A DNA stretch of 64,000 bases from an uncultured Eubacteriales bacterium (GTDB lineage: Bacteria; Bacillota; Clostridia; Oscillospirales; CAG-272), in contig CAKROZ010000010.1 in assembly GCA_934373635.1 (NCBI GenBank), positions 7,954 to 71,953 on the forward strand. The letters run 5' to 3'. Position 1 is the first letter of the stretch. Each line of letters opens with the position of its first letter. Positions 47,460 to 56,679 of the stretch are shown piece by piece. The notes below the pieces were generated by a model that worked only from the letters and a program-made list of their open reading frames with translations, was not told the origin of the DNA and searched no databases. Both the position numbers and the translations under genes were made by a program.

Positions 47460-50419
47460 TTCTTCCCCTCCTTTTCCGAAAAGTCGAGGATCGCCTGCAC
47501 GAGGAGGATGTTTCCGTCCTCCTCGACGTGAACGGCAAGAAGGCGGGCGGCTGTGCCGCCGTAGGAGACGGAGAGCGTCTCGGAGCAGGCGTTGAAGGCG
47601 TCGCTTTCCACATAATTCAGGGACAGTGGCAGGGCGACGGAGGAAAGGGACTCGCACCCGTCGAAGGCGGCGGAGCCGATGGTCTCTACCGCGTCGGGAA
47701 TTACGATGCGGACAAGATCGACACAGCCCGCGAAGAGTTCATTCGAAAGCTCGGTCAGCTCCTCGGGCAGAGTGATGCTGAACAGGCGGGGGCAATCCGA
47801 GAAGGCGGCGCTCCCGATCTCGGTAACGCTCTTCGGAAAGGTGACGAGGAGAAGGGATTCGGAATTCTGAAACGCCTTCTTCCCCACCGTCTCGACGCCG
47901 CTCGGGATATGGACCTCACGCAGAGAGTTCGCATACGCGAAAGCGCTGTCGCCGATGGCGATGAGCTCCTCGTTCCATCCGATCTCGGAGAGGGAGACGC
48001 AACCGACGAAGGCACTGCCGCCGATCACGCGAAGATGCTTCGGCAGGGTGATGCTCTTCATGGCGGCGCAGTTGGTGAAGGCGCCGTAGCCAATGTACCC
48101 GAGATTTTCGGGGAAGCGGATCTCGGTGAGGTTCTCGCACGCGGCGAAGAGTCCCTCGGGAAGATAGATGCCGATGTTACGGATATCCGCCTTTCGGATG
48201 CCGCTGCAACCGTAAAACGCCTGTTTCCCGACCGAGGTCAGGCGGGAGAGATCGGGATTCTCCCACGCTTTGCAGCCGTAGAACGCCTGTGCGCCGACGG
48301 TGCGAAGGGTCTCGGGGAGGGAGAAGTTTTTCAGCGCGGTGTCACCGCGGAACGCCTCGGAGCCGACCTCGGTCAGCTTCTTTGCCGTGACGGTGGTCAG
48401 GGCGGTACAGCCGTAGAAGGCGGCGCTTCCGATCTTCGTTACGCTGTCGGGCAGGCGGACTTCGGTCAGGGCGGTACAGCCGTAGAAGGCATCCCGTCCG
48501 ACGGCGGTATAGCCGCCGGGAATGGTGACGGAAATCAGAGCGGTGGTATCGCGGCAGACGCCCGCGGGGATCGCGGTGAGCCCGCCCCCGAAGGTGATGC
48601 TCGCAAGAGAGAAGCAACCCGCGAAGAGATTCGTCCCGATCTCGGTGACGGTATCGGGAATCGTGAAGACCGTAAAGCCCGTCGAGAGGAACGCGCCCTC
48701 TCCGAGAGAGGTAAGCGTCGCGGGCATGGTGATCTCACAGAGCGCGGCAGCCTCGGCAAAGGCATACGCACCGATCGTGCGGACGCCCTCCTCGAGGGTG
48801 ACGCGCGCGAGGGATTTGCACCCCGAAAAGGTATAGGGCATCAGCTCTTCGAGCTTTCCGCAGAGGGTGATCTCGGTCAGGTTCCCGCAATTTTGGAAAG
48901 CATATGCGCCGAGGGTACGAAGGTCGGAGGGCAACCGGAGACCCGTGAGGAGCGTGCAGGAATCAAAGGCATATTCCCCGATCTCCGTCAGGCTTTTGGG
49001 AAGAGTAAGCGAGGTGAGGAAGGTCGCCGACGCGAAGGCATAAGGAGAAAGTGCCGTGACGCCCTCGGGAATCGTGACGGAAGTGACCTCCAGAACGCTG
49101 TAAAAAGCGGAGGACACCGTGCGGATCCCCTGCGGGAGCGTCAGGGAGACCCCGGTCGCCTTCCCCGTTTTCTCCGAGAGGACGGGGGTGGCGTAATCGG
49201 TCTTGATCAGATTTCCGTTTGCGTCCTTTTGCGGATTGTAGCGCAGAAGGATGCCGTCGCCGACGATCGTGAATTCTTCCGAAAGAGAGCGGTAATAGGG
49301 AGTGCCGACAAAAGCGAGAGCGCCGACGGTGCGGAGCGTGCCCGGCAGATTCAGCGAGGAGAGGGAGCTGCACCCGTAGAAGGCATACGTGCCGATCTCC
49401 GTCAGGGCATCGGGAAGATTGACGGCGAGAAGGGTCGTACATTCCGCGAAGGCGTAGGGTGCGATCGTCTTAACGTAGGACGGCAGAGTGACCGTCGTGG
49501 TCGTCCCCTTCCCCGGCAGGCGAAGGGCGATGCCGTTCGTCTTATCGATCAGGGTTCCGCTCACCAGTGTGAAGGACGGGTTGTCCTCCGCGAGGTGAAA
49601 CGCGGCGAGCTCGTCACAAAGAAGAAAGGCGCCCTCCCCGATGGTCCGCACACCGGAAAGGTCGATGTCGGAAAGTGTTTTACAGCTGTAAAACGCCTGT
49701 GCACCGATGGTGGTACAGGCGGCGGGGAGGGTGATCTCCGTCAAAGCTTCACACCCGTAAAAGGCGGAATCGCCGATCGCCGTGACGGTCGTTGGGAGGG
49801 AGATCTCCTTGATGCCCGCGCTCTCGAAAAAGTGAGCGGGGATCTCGACCATGCCGCTTGGCAATTCGATCGTCTCGAGGGAGGTACAATATGCGAAAAC
49901 GCCGTCGCCGAAGCTCGTGACCGTCTCGGGCAGAGTGACCGACGTGAGAGAGCGGCAGAAATAGAACGCGCCCTCGCCGATCACGCGCAGAGGAACGTCC
50001 TCGCAGACGACGGTGCGGAGCGAGGCGCCCGAAAAAGCAAACTCGTCGATCTCGGTGAGGAAGGAGCCGAGGGTGAGCTTTCTGACGGTGGAAGAATCGA
50101 ACGCGCGCGTGCCGATCTTCGTCACGGCTCTGCCGTCGATGATGGCGGGCAGGGTAAGCTCCTGCTCCCGTCCGAGGTAGGCGGTGATCGTCACGGTGCC
50201 ATCCTCACGGAGCGCGTAGGAATATTCGTCCGTATAGAAAACGGAGGGGTCGGGTGCGGGGGTGTCCTCCCCGCGCAGGAGAAAATACAATCCGACGCCG
50301 AGTCCCGCGAGCAAAAGCGCGGCGAGAAGCAGAGCGAGGATGAGCTTCGTTTTTTCGGAAAGGGGCTTCTTCGGGGCGGACGGTTTCTCCGTCTTCCGCG
50401 GAGTTTCTTCTTTCTTCAT
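47456..50419 (-). CDS. Membrane-anchored BspA-like leucine-rich repeat protein
   Basis: 987 residues. A short charged cytoplasmic N-terminus is followed by one transmembrane helix at residues 26-48, then a spacer. After about residue 90, more than thirty copies of the LRR_5 (BspA-type) repeat follow, each containing variants of I-G-x-x-A-F-x-G-C-x-x-L and I-x-x-L-P-x-x-V-T-x. Almost every copy keeps A-F-x-G/N-C. There is no signal cleavage site or sortase motif, so it stays anchored with the repeats outside. Such proteins bind host or microbial surface ligands. It is the first gene of the operon and overlaps the kinase-like gene. Confidence 0.92.
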   Translation of the reverse strand: MKKEETPRKTEKPSAPKKPLSEKTKLILALLLAALLLAGLGVGLYFLLRGEDTPAPDPSVFYTDEYSYALREDGTVTITAYLGREQELTLPAIIDGRAVTKIGTRAFDSSTVRKLTLGSFLTEIDEFAFSGASLRTVVCEDVPLRVIGEGAFYFCRSLTSVTLPETVTSFGDGVFAYCTSLETIELPSGMVEIPAHFFESAGIKEISLPTTVTAIGDSAFYGCEALTEITLPAACTTIGAQAFYSCKTLSDIDLSGVRTIGEGAFLLCDELAAFHLAEDNPSFTLVSGTLIDKTNGIALRLPGKGTTTTVTLPSYVKTIAPYAFAECTTLLAVNLPDALTEIGTYAFYGCSSLSSLNLPGTLRTVGALAFVGTPYYRSLSEEFTIVGDGILLRYNPQKDANGNLIKTDYATPVLSEKTGKATGVSLTLPQGIRTVSSAFYSVLEVTSVTIPEGVTALSPYAFASATFLTSLTLPKSLTEIGEYAFDSCTLLTGLRLPSDLRTLGAYAFQNCGNLTEITLCGKLEELMPYTFSGCKSLARVTLEEGVRTIGAYAFAEAAALCEITMPATLTSLGEGAFLSTGFTVFTIPDTVTEIGTNLFAGCFSLASITFGGGLTAIPAGVCRDTTALISVTIPGGYTAVGRDAFYGCTALTEVRLPDSVTKIGSAAFYGCTALTTVTAKKLTEVGSEAFRGDTALKNFSLPETLRTVGAQAFYGCKAWENPDLSRLTSVGKQAFYGCSGIRKADIRNIGIYLPEGLFAACENLTEIRFPENLGYIGYGAFTNCAAMKSITLPKHLRVIGGSAFVGCVSLSEIGWNEELIAIGDSAFAYANSLREVHIPSGVETVGKKAFQNSESLLLVTFPKSVTEIGSAAFSDCPRLFSITLPEELTELSNELFAGCVDLVRIVIPDAVETIGSAAFDGCESLSSVALPLSLNYVESDAFNACSETLSVSYGGTAARLLAVHVEEDGNILLVQAILDFSEKEGKK

Positions 50420-50455
50420 AACCTATCCTTTCGGGGCATTGATTTTACCTTATAA

Positions 50456-50485
50456 ATTATAGCACACGCCCGCGCGCATTGTCAA
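50456..50485 (-). promoter_or_regulatory. Promoter of the leucine-rich protein operon
   Basis: Minus strand TTGACA (50480-50485), 18-base spacer, TATAAT (50456-50461). Confidence 0.85.
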
Positions 50486-50669
50486 GGCGTCGGGCGACTT
50501 TTCGCGCCTTTCGCGAAACGTTTACAATTCGGAAATTTTGAAAGCGTGCGACCGTCCGTCGAAATTGCGGATTCGTCCCGTTTTTCTCTCTTTTTTCCTT
50601 TTTCGTATAAGGCGGGAAATTCGGGGAAAAATGAGCAACAGTAACCAAGAAAGGAATGGGAATACCGGA

Positions 50670-51944
50670 ATGAAAAAAATGCTTCTCACTCTGACCGCTC
50701 TGACGCTTCTTCTCTGTACGACCATCGGTGTGGGCGCCGCGTTCCTCGGCGGGGCGGCAAACGTGCTCGCCGACGATGTGACCCTCATCAAGACGGGACT
50801 TCTCGGAGAGACTCTCACCTTCTCCGATACCGACTTCAAGGAGGCACTCGCCGTCCCCGACTTTACCTCCGTGACCGTGAAAAGCCTGCCGAGATCGACC
50901 GAGGGCACGCTCCTGCTCGCGGGGCGCAGGATCGGGGTCGGACAGACCGTCAAACGCAAGAACGTGGCATCGCTCGCCTTCGTTCCCGCGTCGAAAAGTG
51001 TGACAGAATGTCAATTTTCATTTACCTGTGACGGATATGCGGGGGGCGCCGAGGTGCTCTGCACGCTGAAATTCATCGACAAGGTAAACTATGCGCCGAA
51101 GATCGACGAGACGGCAAGTGCTGCGCTCTCGGTCAGCACGCAGAGGAACGTCTCCCTCTTCGGGCAGATGTGCGCCGCCGACCCCGAGGGGGATGCGCTC
51201 GAGTATATCGTCGTCTCCTATCCGAAGCGGGGCACGCTCTCGGTGACCGACAAGGCGACGGGAGAATACCGCTACACGCCCGACGCCACCTATACGGGCA
51301 CCGATACCTTCACCTATGTGGCGCGTGACGAATACGGCAACTACTCCTACCCCGCAAAGGTGGAGATCAAGGTCGACCGCCGCGCGAGCGAGGTCAACTA
51401 CACCGACATGGAAGATCGCCCGGAATACGGGGCGGCACTCACCATGACCGCGAAGGGCATCATGGCGGGGACGCCTTCCGGTGACGACGTGCTCTTCCGT
51501 CCCGACGAGGGGGTCACACGCGCGCAGTTTGTCGCCATGGCACTGAAGACCGTGGGCGTGCGCCGCGACACGTCCCTTGCCTCCACCTGCTTTGACGACG
51601 ACGGGGACATTCCCGCTTCCCTGCGCGGCTATGTGGCGACGGCACAGCGCATCGGGGTCGTCAACGGCTCCTTCTCGGGCGGGAAGCTGCTCTTCCGTCC
51701 GAACGATATCATCACAAAGTACGAGGCGGCGAGCATTCTCGCCACACTGACGGGTGCGAAGGCAGACGGTGAGACCGCCGCCTTTGCCGACGCAGACACG
51801 GTGCCCGCATGGGCGCGTCCCGGGGTGCTCGCGATGATCTCGGGCGGGATCTTCCGCACGACGGACGGCAAGATCGGCGCCGACGCGAAGGTGACGCGCG
51901 CGGAAAGCGCCGTTTGGCTTTGCAGGATCGCGGACACGCTTTGA
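50670..51944 (+). CDS. S-layer-homology protein with cadherin-like (tandem Ig) domain
   Basis: 424 residues. The signal peptide (M-K-K-M-L-L-T-L-T-A-L then a hydrophobic core, cut near A-N-V-L-A at 30-34) leads to about 100 residues of unknown beta structure. A cadherin-like domain follows at about 140-225 (A-A-D-P-E-G-D-A-L-E-Y, Y-T-P-D-A-T-Y-T-G-T-D-T-F-T-Y), then three SLH domains at about 235-424 with F-R-P-D-E-G-V-T-R-A-Q-F, F-R-P-N-D-I-I-T-K-Y-E-A and V-T-R-A-E-S-A. SLH triplets bind pyruvylated wall polymers, so this sits on the cell surface. An upstream ATG at 50631 in frame is possible; AAAGGA fits 50670 better. Confidence 0.88.
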   Translation: MKKMLLTLTALTLLLCTTIGVGAAFLGGAANVLADDVTLIKTGLLGETLTFSDTDFKEALAVPDFTSVTVKSLPRSTEGTLLLAGRRIGVGQTVKRKNVASLAFVPASKSVTECQFSFTCDGYAGGAEVLCTLKFIDKVNYAPKIDETASAALSVSTQRNVSLFGQMCAADPEGDALEYIVVSYPKRGTLSVTDKATGEYRYTPDATYTGTDTFTYVARDEYGNYSYPAKVEIKVDRRASEVNYTDMEDRPEYGAALTMTAKGIMAGTPSGDDVLFRPDEGVTRAQFVAMALKTVGVRRDTSLASTCFDDDGDIPASLRGYVATAQRIGVVNGSFSGGKLLFRPNDIITKYEAASILATLTGAKADGETAAFADADTVPAWARPGVLAMISGGIFRTTDGKIGADAKVTRAESAVWLCRIADTL

Positions 51945-51999
51945 CAAAGTAGGAAAGCTGCCCCTTCCGTGAAAAGCCCGATCTTCCGTAAAGGGCTAT

Positions 52000-52060
52000 C
52001 ATCAAAAGGGCTGCCGCAGATCGGTCGATCAAAGACCGAAATGCGGCAGTCCTTTTGATG
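52000..52060. terminator. Large bidirectional terminator after the SLH gene
   Basis: CATCAAAAGG-x-CTGCCGCA pairs with TGCGGCAG-x-CCTTTTGATG around an inner ATCGGTC/GACCGA stem. A second hairpin (AAAAGCGC at 52081, GCGCTTTT at 52111) follows and serves the minus-strand gene. Confidence 0.85.
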
Positions 52061-52131
52061 TTTCGTGAAGAGAAAAAGCAAAAAGCGCAAAGCGGATTTA
52101 TCCACGATTCGCGCTTTTTGTATAGAATTCT

Positions 52132-53667
52132 TTACATATCTTGCGATTCGATGCGGGCGATCTCGCGGGCAATCTGCTTCGGAAGGTCGGACGGCGTGAC
52201 GCCGAAGGCGGAAAATTCGCGTGTGAGAGTATCTGCCGCAAGCCCGTGGCAGAAGACGGCGATTGCGGCGGCATCCGTCGGGGGGATGCCCTGTGCGGCG
52301 AGGGCGGCAAGGCAGCCCGCGAGGACGTCGCCGCTCCCCGCCTTGGCAAGAGCGGAAGAGCCGGTGTCGTTCAGATAGCAGACCTCGCCGTCCGTCACGA
52401 CGGTGCCCGCGCCCTTGAGCACAAGGGTGGTATGCGTCGCCGCGGCGTAGGACATCGCCTCGCTCATGCGGTGGAGCTGTACCTCTTCGACGTTCTTCCC
52501 CGAGAGGCGGGAAAACTCCATCGGATGCGGGGTGAGAATGACCTTGCGCTTTGCGTGTGCGAATAGTTCACGGGCGGCGTCGTGGTCGTGCGAAAGCGCG
52601 TTCAGGGCATCGGCGTCGAGCACCAGCGTCCTCCCCTCCGATGCGAGAAGTGCCACGAGCAGGCGGTACAGTCCCGCGGTGTCCTCCGAGCCGCAACCGA
52701 CGAGGGTCGCGCTCTGTTTTTCCGACAGGGCGACGAGCGCGCGGATCTCCTCCTCCGAGAGGTCCGCCGCGGGGGAAAACTTCTTGTAGATCGCCTCGGG
52801 AAATTTCTCCGCGAGGTCGTGGATCAGGGCGTCCGTCCCGCAATAGGTGGTATAGCCGACGCCGCCGCGAAGCGCCGCTTCGAGCGACAGTGCCGCCGCG
52901 CCGCGATAGGTATCGCTCCCCGTGAGAAGGAGGAGCTTCCCGAAATCGCCCTTGCTCGAATTCTCCTTCCGTTTCGGGAGGCGGGAGCGGACGAACGCCG
53001 CATCGATCTTCTCAAAGGGCATGGGAAAGCGTTCGGCGAGGGTGTCGGCAGGCAAGCCGAGAGTGTCGCAGATCAGCTCGCCGACATAGCCGCGAGCGGG
53101 ATAGGAGAGAAGCCCCGCCTTGATAAAGGACAGGCAGACGGTCGCGCTGACGGAAACGGCGTCGGGGGTCACGCTCCCGTCGTCGGGGTTCACGCCGAGG
53201 GGGACGTCGACCGCGATCTTCGTCGCGACGGTGTGACGGAAAAGGCGGGCGAGCGTATGCGCCGCCTCGGGCAATTCTCCTTGAAAGCCCGTGCCGAAGA
53301 CGGCATCGACGAGACAATCGGCATCCGCGACGGACGCCGCCCGATCGAAGGGAAGCACTTCCCCGCCCGCGGCGAGATACTCGGTGCGGAAGGCACGCGC
53401 CTCCTCTCCCTTCGGCTCCTTGCCGAACACGTCACAGAGGGTGACGGCGTAGTCGGAAAGCAGCTCGCACGCGGCGGCATAGCCGTCGCCGCCGTTGTTC
53501 CCCGCTCCGACAAAGATGCCGATCCGTCCGCCGCGGGGAATGCGGACGCGGACGGCTTCGGCGACCGCGTGTCCGCTCCGCCGCATCAGCTCACGAACGG
53601 AGATCCCGAGATCGGACGCCGCGTAGGCATCGATCTTGCGGATATCCGCGGATCTTGCGAGTTTCAT
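52132..53667 (-). CDS. nnr: Bifunctional NAD(P)H-hydrate epimerase / ADP-dependent NAD(P)H-hydrate dehydratase
   Basis: 511 residues from the ATG at 53667 (AAGGAG 6 bases upstream). The N-terminal 205 residues are the YjeF_N epimerase with V-G-A-G-N-N-G-G-D-G near 52-61. The C-terminal 290 are the ribokinase-like dehydratase with T-P-H-P-M-E near 387 and the A-G-S-G-D-V-L-A-G motif near 450. Together they repair hydrated NAD(P)H, a universal damage-control step. The fused form is common in Firmicutes. Transcribed alone. Confidence 0.96.
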   Translation of the reverse strand: MKLARSADIRKIDAYAASDLGISVRELMRRSGHAVAEAVRVRIPRGGRIGIFVGAGNNGGDGYAAACELLSDYAVTLCDVFGKEPKGEEARAFRTEYLAAGGEVLPFDRAASVADADCLVDAVFGTGFQGELPEAAHTLARLFRHTVATKIAVDVPLGVNPDDGSVTPDAVSVSATVCLSFIKAGLLSYPARGYVGELICDTLGLPADTLAERFPMPFEKIDAAFVRSRLPKRKENSSKGDFGKLLLLTGSDTYRGAAALSLEAALRGGVGYTTYCGTDALIHDLAEKFPEAIYKKFSPAADLSEEEIRALVALSEKQSATLVGCGSEDTAGLYRLLVALLASEGRTLVLDADALNALSHDHDAARELFAHAKRKVILTPHPMEFSRLSGKNVEEVQLHRMSEAMSYAAATHTTLVLKGAGTVVTDGEVCYLNDTGSSALAKAGSGDVLAGCLAALAAQGIPPTDAAAIAVFCHGLAADTLTREFSAFGVTPSDLPKQIAREIARIESQDM

Positions 53668-53732
53668 GAAGTCTCCTTTCTGCGTTTTTTCCGAAAGCCT
53701 TGAGTTTTTTTGGAAAAAATGCACAAAACCTA

Positions 53733-53761
53733 TTTACAAATCGGATTTTTTTTGATATAAT
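53733..53761 (+). promoter_or_regulatory. Promoter for the cytidylate-kinase-like gene
   Basis: TTTACA (53733-53738), 17 bases, TATAAT (53756-53761), 36 bases before the start codon. Confidence 0.8.
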
Positions 53762-53797
53762 GAATAATACCAAGGAAGAAAGGATGAGTCAGATACC

Positions 53798-54430
53798 ATG
53801 GCTAAGAAAGTGATCATCACCATTGCGAGACAATACGGGAGCGGCGGGCGCGAGATCGGCGGAAAGGTCGCCGAAGCCCTCGGTATCCCTCTTTACGATA
53901 AAGAGATCATCAAGGACGCCGCCGCGCAGGGCGACCTCCACATCGATGTTGCGAAAAAGGCGGACGAAACGGCGGCAAACAGCCTTCTCTACACGCTTGC
54001 CATGGGGTCGAACGTTCTCGGCACCTCGATGGCGTTCGGCTACAAGATGCCCCTCAACGACAAGCTCTTCATCCTCCAGTCGGATGTGATCAAAAACTAT
54101 GCGAAGGAAGGGAGCTGTGTCATCATCGGTCGGTGCGCCGACTACGTTCTGCGCGAGGAGCCGAACCTTCTCCGCGTCTTCATTTACGGCGATCTCGAGC
54201 ACAGGAAGGCTCGCGTTGCCGAGCGGCACCCGGAATTGAAGTCCTCGCAGATCATCGACGCTATCAACAAGACCGACAAGCGTCGCTCCTCCTACTATAA
54301 TTTCTATACGGGAAACAAGTGGGGAAAGTACGACAATTACGATCTCGCCGTCAATTCCTCCTCGATCGGGATCGAGGGAGCCGCACGCCTGATCGCGGCG
54401 GTTGCAAAGGCGAAGATGGACGAAGAATAA
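53798..54430 (+). CDS. Cytidylate-kinase-like family protein
   Basis: 210 residues. The P-loop reads A-R-Q-Y-G-S-G-G-R-E-I-G near 10-21, followed by Y-D-K-E-I-I near 36, V-I-I-G-R-C-A-D-Y near 108 and the R-x-x-Y-Y-N-F-Y-T segment near 168-176. It belongs to the cytidylate-kinase-like family (AAA_26) that is common in Firmicutes, often beside transporters. The true substrate is not established for this group; a nucleotide or nucleoside is presumed. A hairpin (ACGAGCGGCG with CGCCGCTCGT, 54442-54482) ends the transcript and probably that of the facing gene too. Confidence 0.88.
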   Translation: MAKKVIITIARQYGSGGREIGGKVAEALGIPLYDKEIIKDAAAQGDLHIDVAKKADETAANSLLYTLAMGSNVLGTSMAFGYKMPLNDKLFILQSDVIKNYAKEGSCVIIGRCADYVLREEPNLLRVFIYGDLEHRKARVAERHPELKSSQIIDAINKTDKRRSSYYNFYTGNKWGKYDNYDLAVNSSSIGIEGAARLIAAVAKAKMDEE

Positions 54431-54494
54431 CATAACGAAAGACGAGCGGCGCGGCGGTAAAAACCATCGCGCCGCCGCTCGTTCTGCGGTTTTA

Positions 54495-55406
54495 TCAGAA
54501 GTTCTCGGGGTAGACGCCCTCCGCCTTCAGGCGGCGGAACGCCTCGACGACGGCTTCCTTATCCTCTTTATAGGTGACACCGTACCACTTATCGGTATTG
54601 TCGAGGACGCGGACGTCGGCGCGCCCCTCCCCGATGAGGTCGGAGACGACGCTCGGAAGAAAGAATTCGCACTTCTCGGGATTCTTCCCAAGATTCTCGC
54701 GAAGGAATTCGGGGAAGCGGTCGCGGCACTCGCGGATGTAGGAGGGAGTGAAGCCCCAGAGATTCATCGACACGAGGGTATCGGGGTCGAGGGTCGTCTC
54801 GGTCTCCCCTTCCACGTAATAGATGGTATCGGCGCGAACGCCGATCTTCGTGCGCTCGACGATCTCGGTGAGCATCCCGTTTTCATCCTGCGAGCAGATG
54901 CCGCGGGAGACCGTGCCCTGCTCGGTAACGGTATTCTTGATGCGATAGCCGACCATGGCATAGTGATACTTGCCTTCGTCGTTTGTATTCTTCAGAAAAT
55001 CATAAATCTTCGAGAAGGCGTGCGCGCCGTAGTAATCGTCGGCGTTGATGACCGCGAAGGGGGCATCCACCGTGCCGAGCGTGCAGAGGATGGCGTGCGC
55101 GGTGCCCCACGGCTTTTTGCGTCCCGCGGGGACGGTGAAACCCTCGGGGAGCTTATCGAGCTCCTGGAACACGTATTTTACATTGATATTCTTCCCCGCG
55201 AGATGGCGATCCATGACCTCACGGAATTCATGCTCGATCTCGTGCTTGATGATAAAGGTGACGTCGCGGAAGCCCGCGCGGATCGCGTCGTAGATGGAAA
55301 AATCGATGATGATATGTCCCGCGTCGTCCACGGAGTCGATCTGCTTCAATCCGCCGTAACGGCTTCCCATGCCGGCAGCCATGATGACAAGTTCCGGGTT
55401 CTTCAT
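54495..55406 (-). CDS. Sugar-phosphate nucleotidyltransferase-like protein
   Basis: 303 residues from the ATG at 55406 (AAAGGAG upstream). The opening M-A-A-G-M-G-S-R-Y-G-G-L-K-Q near 9-22 is the nucleotide-binding signature of the NTP_transferase family, and N-A-D-D-Y near 121-125 holds the metal aspartate. It lacks the C-terminal beta-helix of ADP-glucose or GlmU enzymes. Members of this size activate a sugar-1-phosphate or a phosphorylated alcohol. No pathway partner is adjacent, so the substrate is open. Its promoter is at about 55445-55473 on the minus strand (TTGCAT, TAAAAT). Confidence 0.85.
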   Translation of the reverse strand: MKNPELVIMAAGMGSRYGGLKQIDSVDDAGHIIIDFSIYDAIRAGFRDVTFIIKHEIEHEFREVMDRHLAGKNINVKYVFQELDKLPEGFTVPAGRKKPWGTAHAILCTLGTVDAPFAVINADDYYGAHAFSKIYDFLKNTNDEGKYHYAMVGYRIKNTVTEQGTVSRGICSQDENGMLTEIVERTKIGVRADTIYYVEGETETTLDPDTLVSMNLWGFTPSYIRECRDRFPEFLRENLGKNPEKCEFFLPSVVSDLIGEGRADVRVLDNTDKWYGVTYKEDKEAVVEAFRRLKAEGVYPENF

Positions 55407-55473
55407 ACTGTTACTCCTTTTTCGGGGAGATTTCCCCTCTTGTGGTTTTATTTTACCATACCCCGAGAAAAAA

Positions 55474-55803
55474 TGCAAGGGGCGCGTGCGATTTTGGAAA
55501 AATAGTACCAAATTCCCGTTCGTTTTTACCAAAACGGACGGCTCCGCTTTTTCGGCATTTTCGGTACCGTTATCATTGTTTTCTACCGTTTTTCGATTGT
55601 TTTCGATCCTCCTTGTCCTTTTTCGCCGCCATTCCTTCGTGTTTGGCGGAATTTTGTTGCGTTTCGATCGAAAATCTTCTTTTTCGGATTTCGGTTTTTT
55701 CTCTTCATCTTTATTTTCTACCATTTTTCGAGTAATTTCATCCCTTGCACTTTTGTTTTTCGGTGCGGGACGGTTTTTTTCGCGAATTTTCTCGCAAAAG
55801 GGC
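55474..55803. other. Intergenic stretch, T-rich, without a supported gene
   Basis: Dominated by TTTTCGG, TTTCTACCG and TTTTCGATC runs on the plus strand. Frames are open on both strands but encode low-complexity Lys/Glu- or Phe-rich strings without ribosome binding sites. No gene is apparent. Confidence 0.6.
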
Positions 55804-55832
55804 TTGAAAAGCGGTCGGGAATGAGGTATAAT
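55804..55832 (+). promoter_or_regulatory. Promoter of upp
   Basis: TTGAAA (55804-55809), 17 bases, TATAAT (55827-55832), 34 bases ahead of the ATG with AAGGAAGGAAG between. Confidence 0.85.
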
Positions 55833-55866
55833 ATACAGGAATAAAAAGAAGGAAGGAAGAAGAAAC

Positions 55867-56496
55867 ATGAGTCAATTTCACCTCATCGACCACCCCCTCA
55901 TCCAGCACAAGCTCACCATCATGAGAAACAAGAACACCTCGACGAAGGATTTTCGCGAGCTGCTCAACGAGATCTCCATGCTGATGGGCTACGAGATCAC
56001 CCGCGACCTGCCTCTCAAGAGCGTCACCGTAGAGACCCCCGTCGCTACCGCCACCCTCAAGAAGCTCTCGGGCAAGAAGCTCGCCATCGTTCCCATCCTT
56101 CGCGCCGGTCTCGGCATGGTGGACGGACTTCTCAAGCTCATTCCCTCCGCCCGTGTCGGTCATATCGGTCTTTACCGTGACCCCGAGACGCACACGCCCG
56201 TGGAATACTACTGCAAGATGCCGCCCGATATCGGCGAGCGTCTCGTCATCATCGTTGACCCGATGCTGGCGACTGGCGGTTCTTCTTCCGACGCCATTAC
56301 CATGGTGAAGAAGAGAGGCGCGAAAAATATCCTTCTTATGTGCCTCGTTGCCGCGCCCGAGGGCGTCGCAAAGGTGCAAAAGGATCATCCCGATGTCGAT
56401 ATCTACTGTGCCGCACTCGACGAGTGCCTGAACGAGCACGCGTACATTGTTCCCGGTCTCGGCGATGCCGGTGACCGTATCTTCGGAACGAAGTAA
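55867..56496 (+). CDS. upp: Uracil phosphoribosyltransferase
   Basis: 209 residues, the exact family length. It salvages uracil to UMP with PRPP. H-P-L-I-Q-H-K-L near residues 8-15, L-R-A-G-L-G-M near 78-84, the PRPP loop V-D-P-M-L-A-T-G-G-S near 129-138 and the C-terminal P-G-L-G-D-A-G-D-R-I-F-G-T near 196-208 are diagnostic. A good promoter and a purine-rich ribosome binding site indicate strong expression. The codons are strongly biased to C-ending forms, as expected for a well expressed gene here. Confidence 0.97.
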   Translation: MSQFHLIDHPLIQHKLTIMRNKNTSTKDFRELLNEISMLMGYEITRDLPLKSVTVETPVATATLKKLSGKKLAIVPILRAGLGMVDGLLKLIPSARVGHIGLYRDPETHTPVEYYCKMPPDIGERLVIIVDPMLATGGSSSDAITMVKKRGAKNILLMCLVAAPEGVAKVQKDHPDVDIYCAALDECLNEHAYIVPGLGDAGDRIFGTK

Positions 56497-56679
56497 GCCT
56501 TCCCCGTTCACCCGTCGGAGCCCGCGCGGTGCGTCGGCTCCGACTTTTCTTTTTCTTCTTCCCGTATGTTTTTTCTTCCTCATCAGTGCTCCGTCCGCAA
56601 AGCTTCTTTCACGGATTCCGTTGCTTTCCGTGCGCGGCGGGGCGCTTTTTTCTTCCGACCTTTCAGGAAAGGAGCTCTT

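Noticed and set aside
47528..50455. A very long open frame antisense to the leucine-rich repeat gene
   Set aside because: It mirrors the regular codon pattern of the repeats, gives low-complexity Gly/Arg/Asp-rich protein, and lacks a ribosome binding site. The minus-strand gene has a promoter, signal-anchor and clear repeats.
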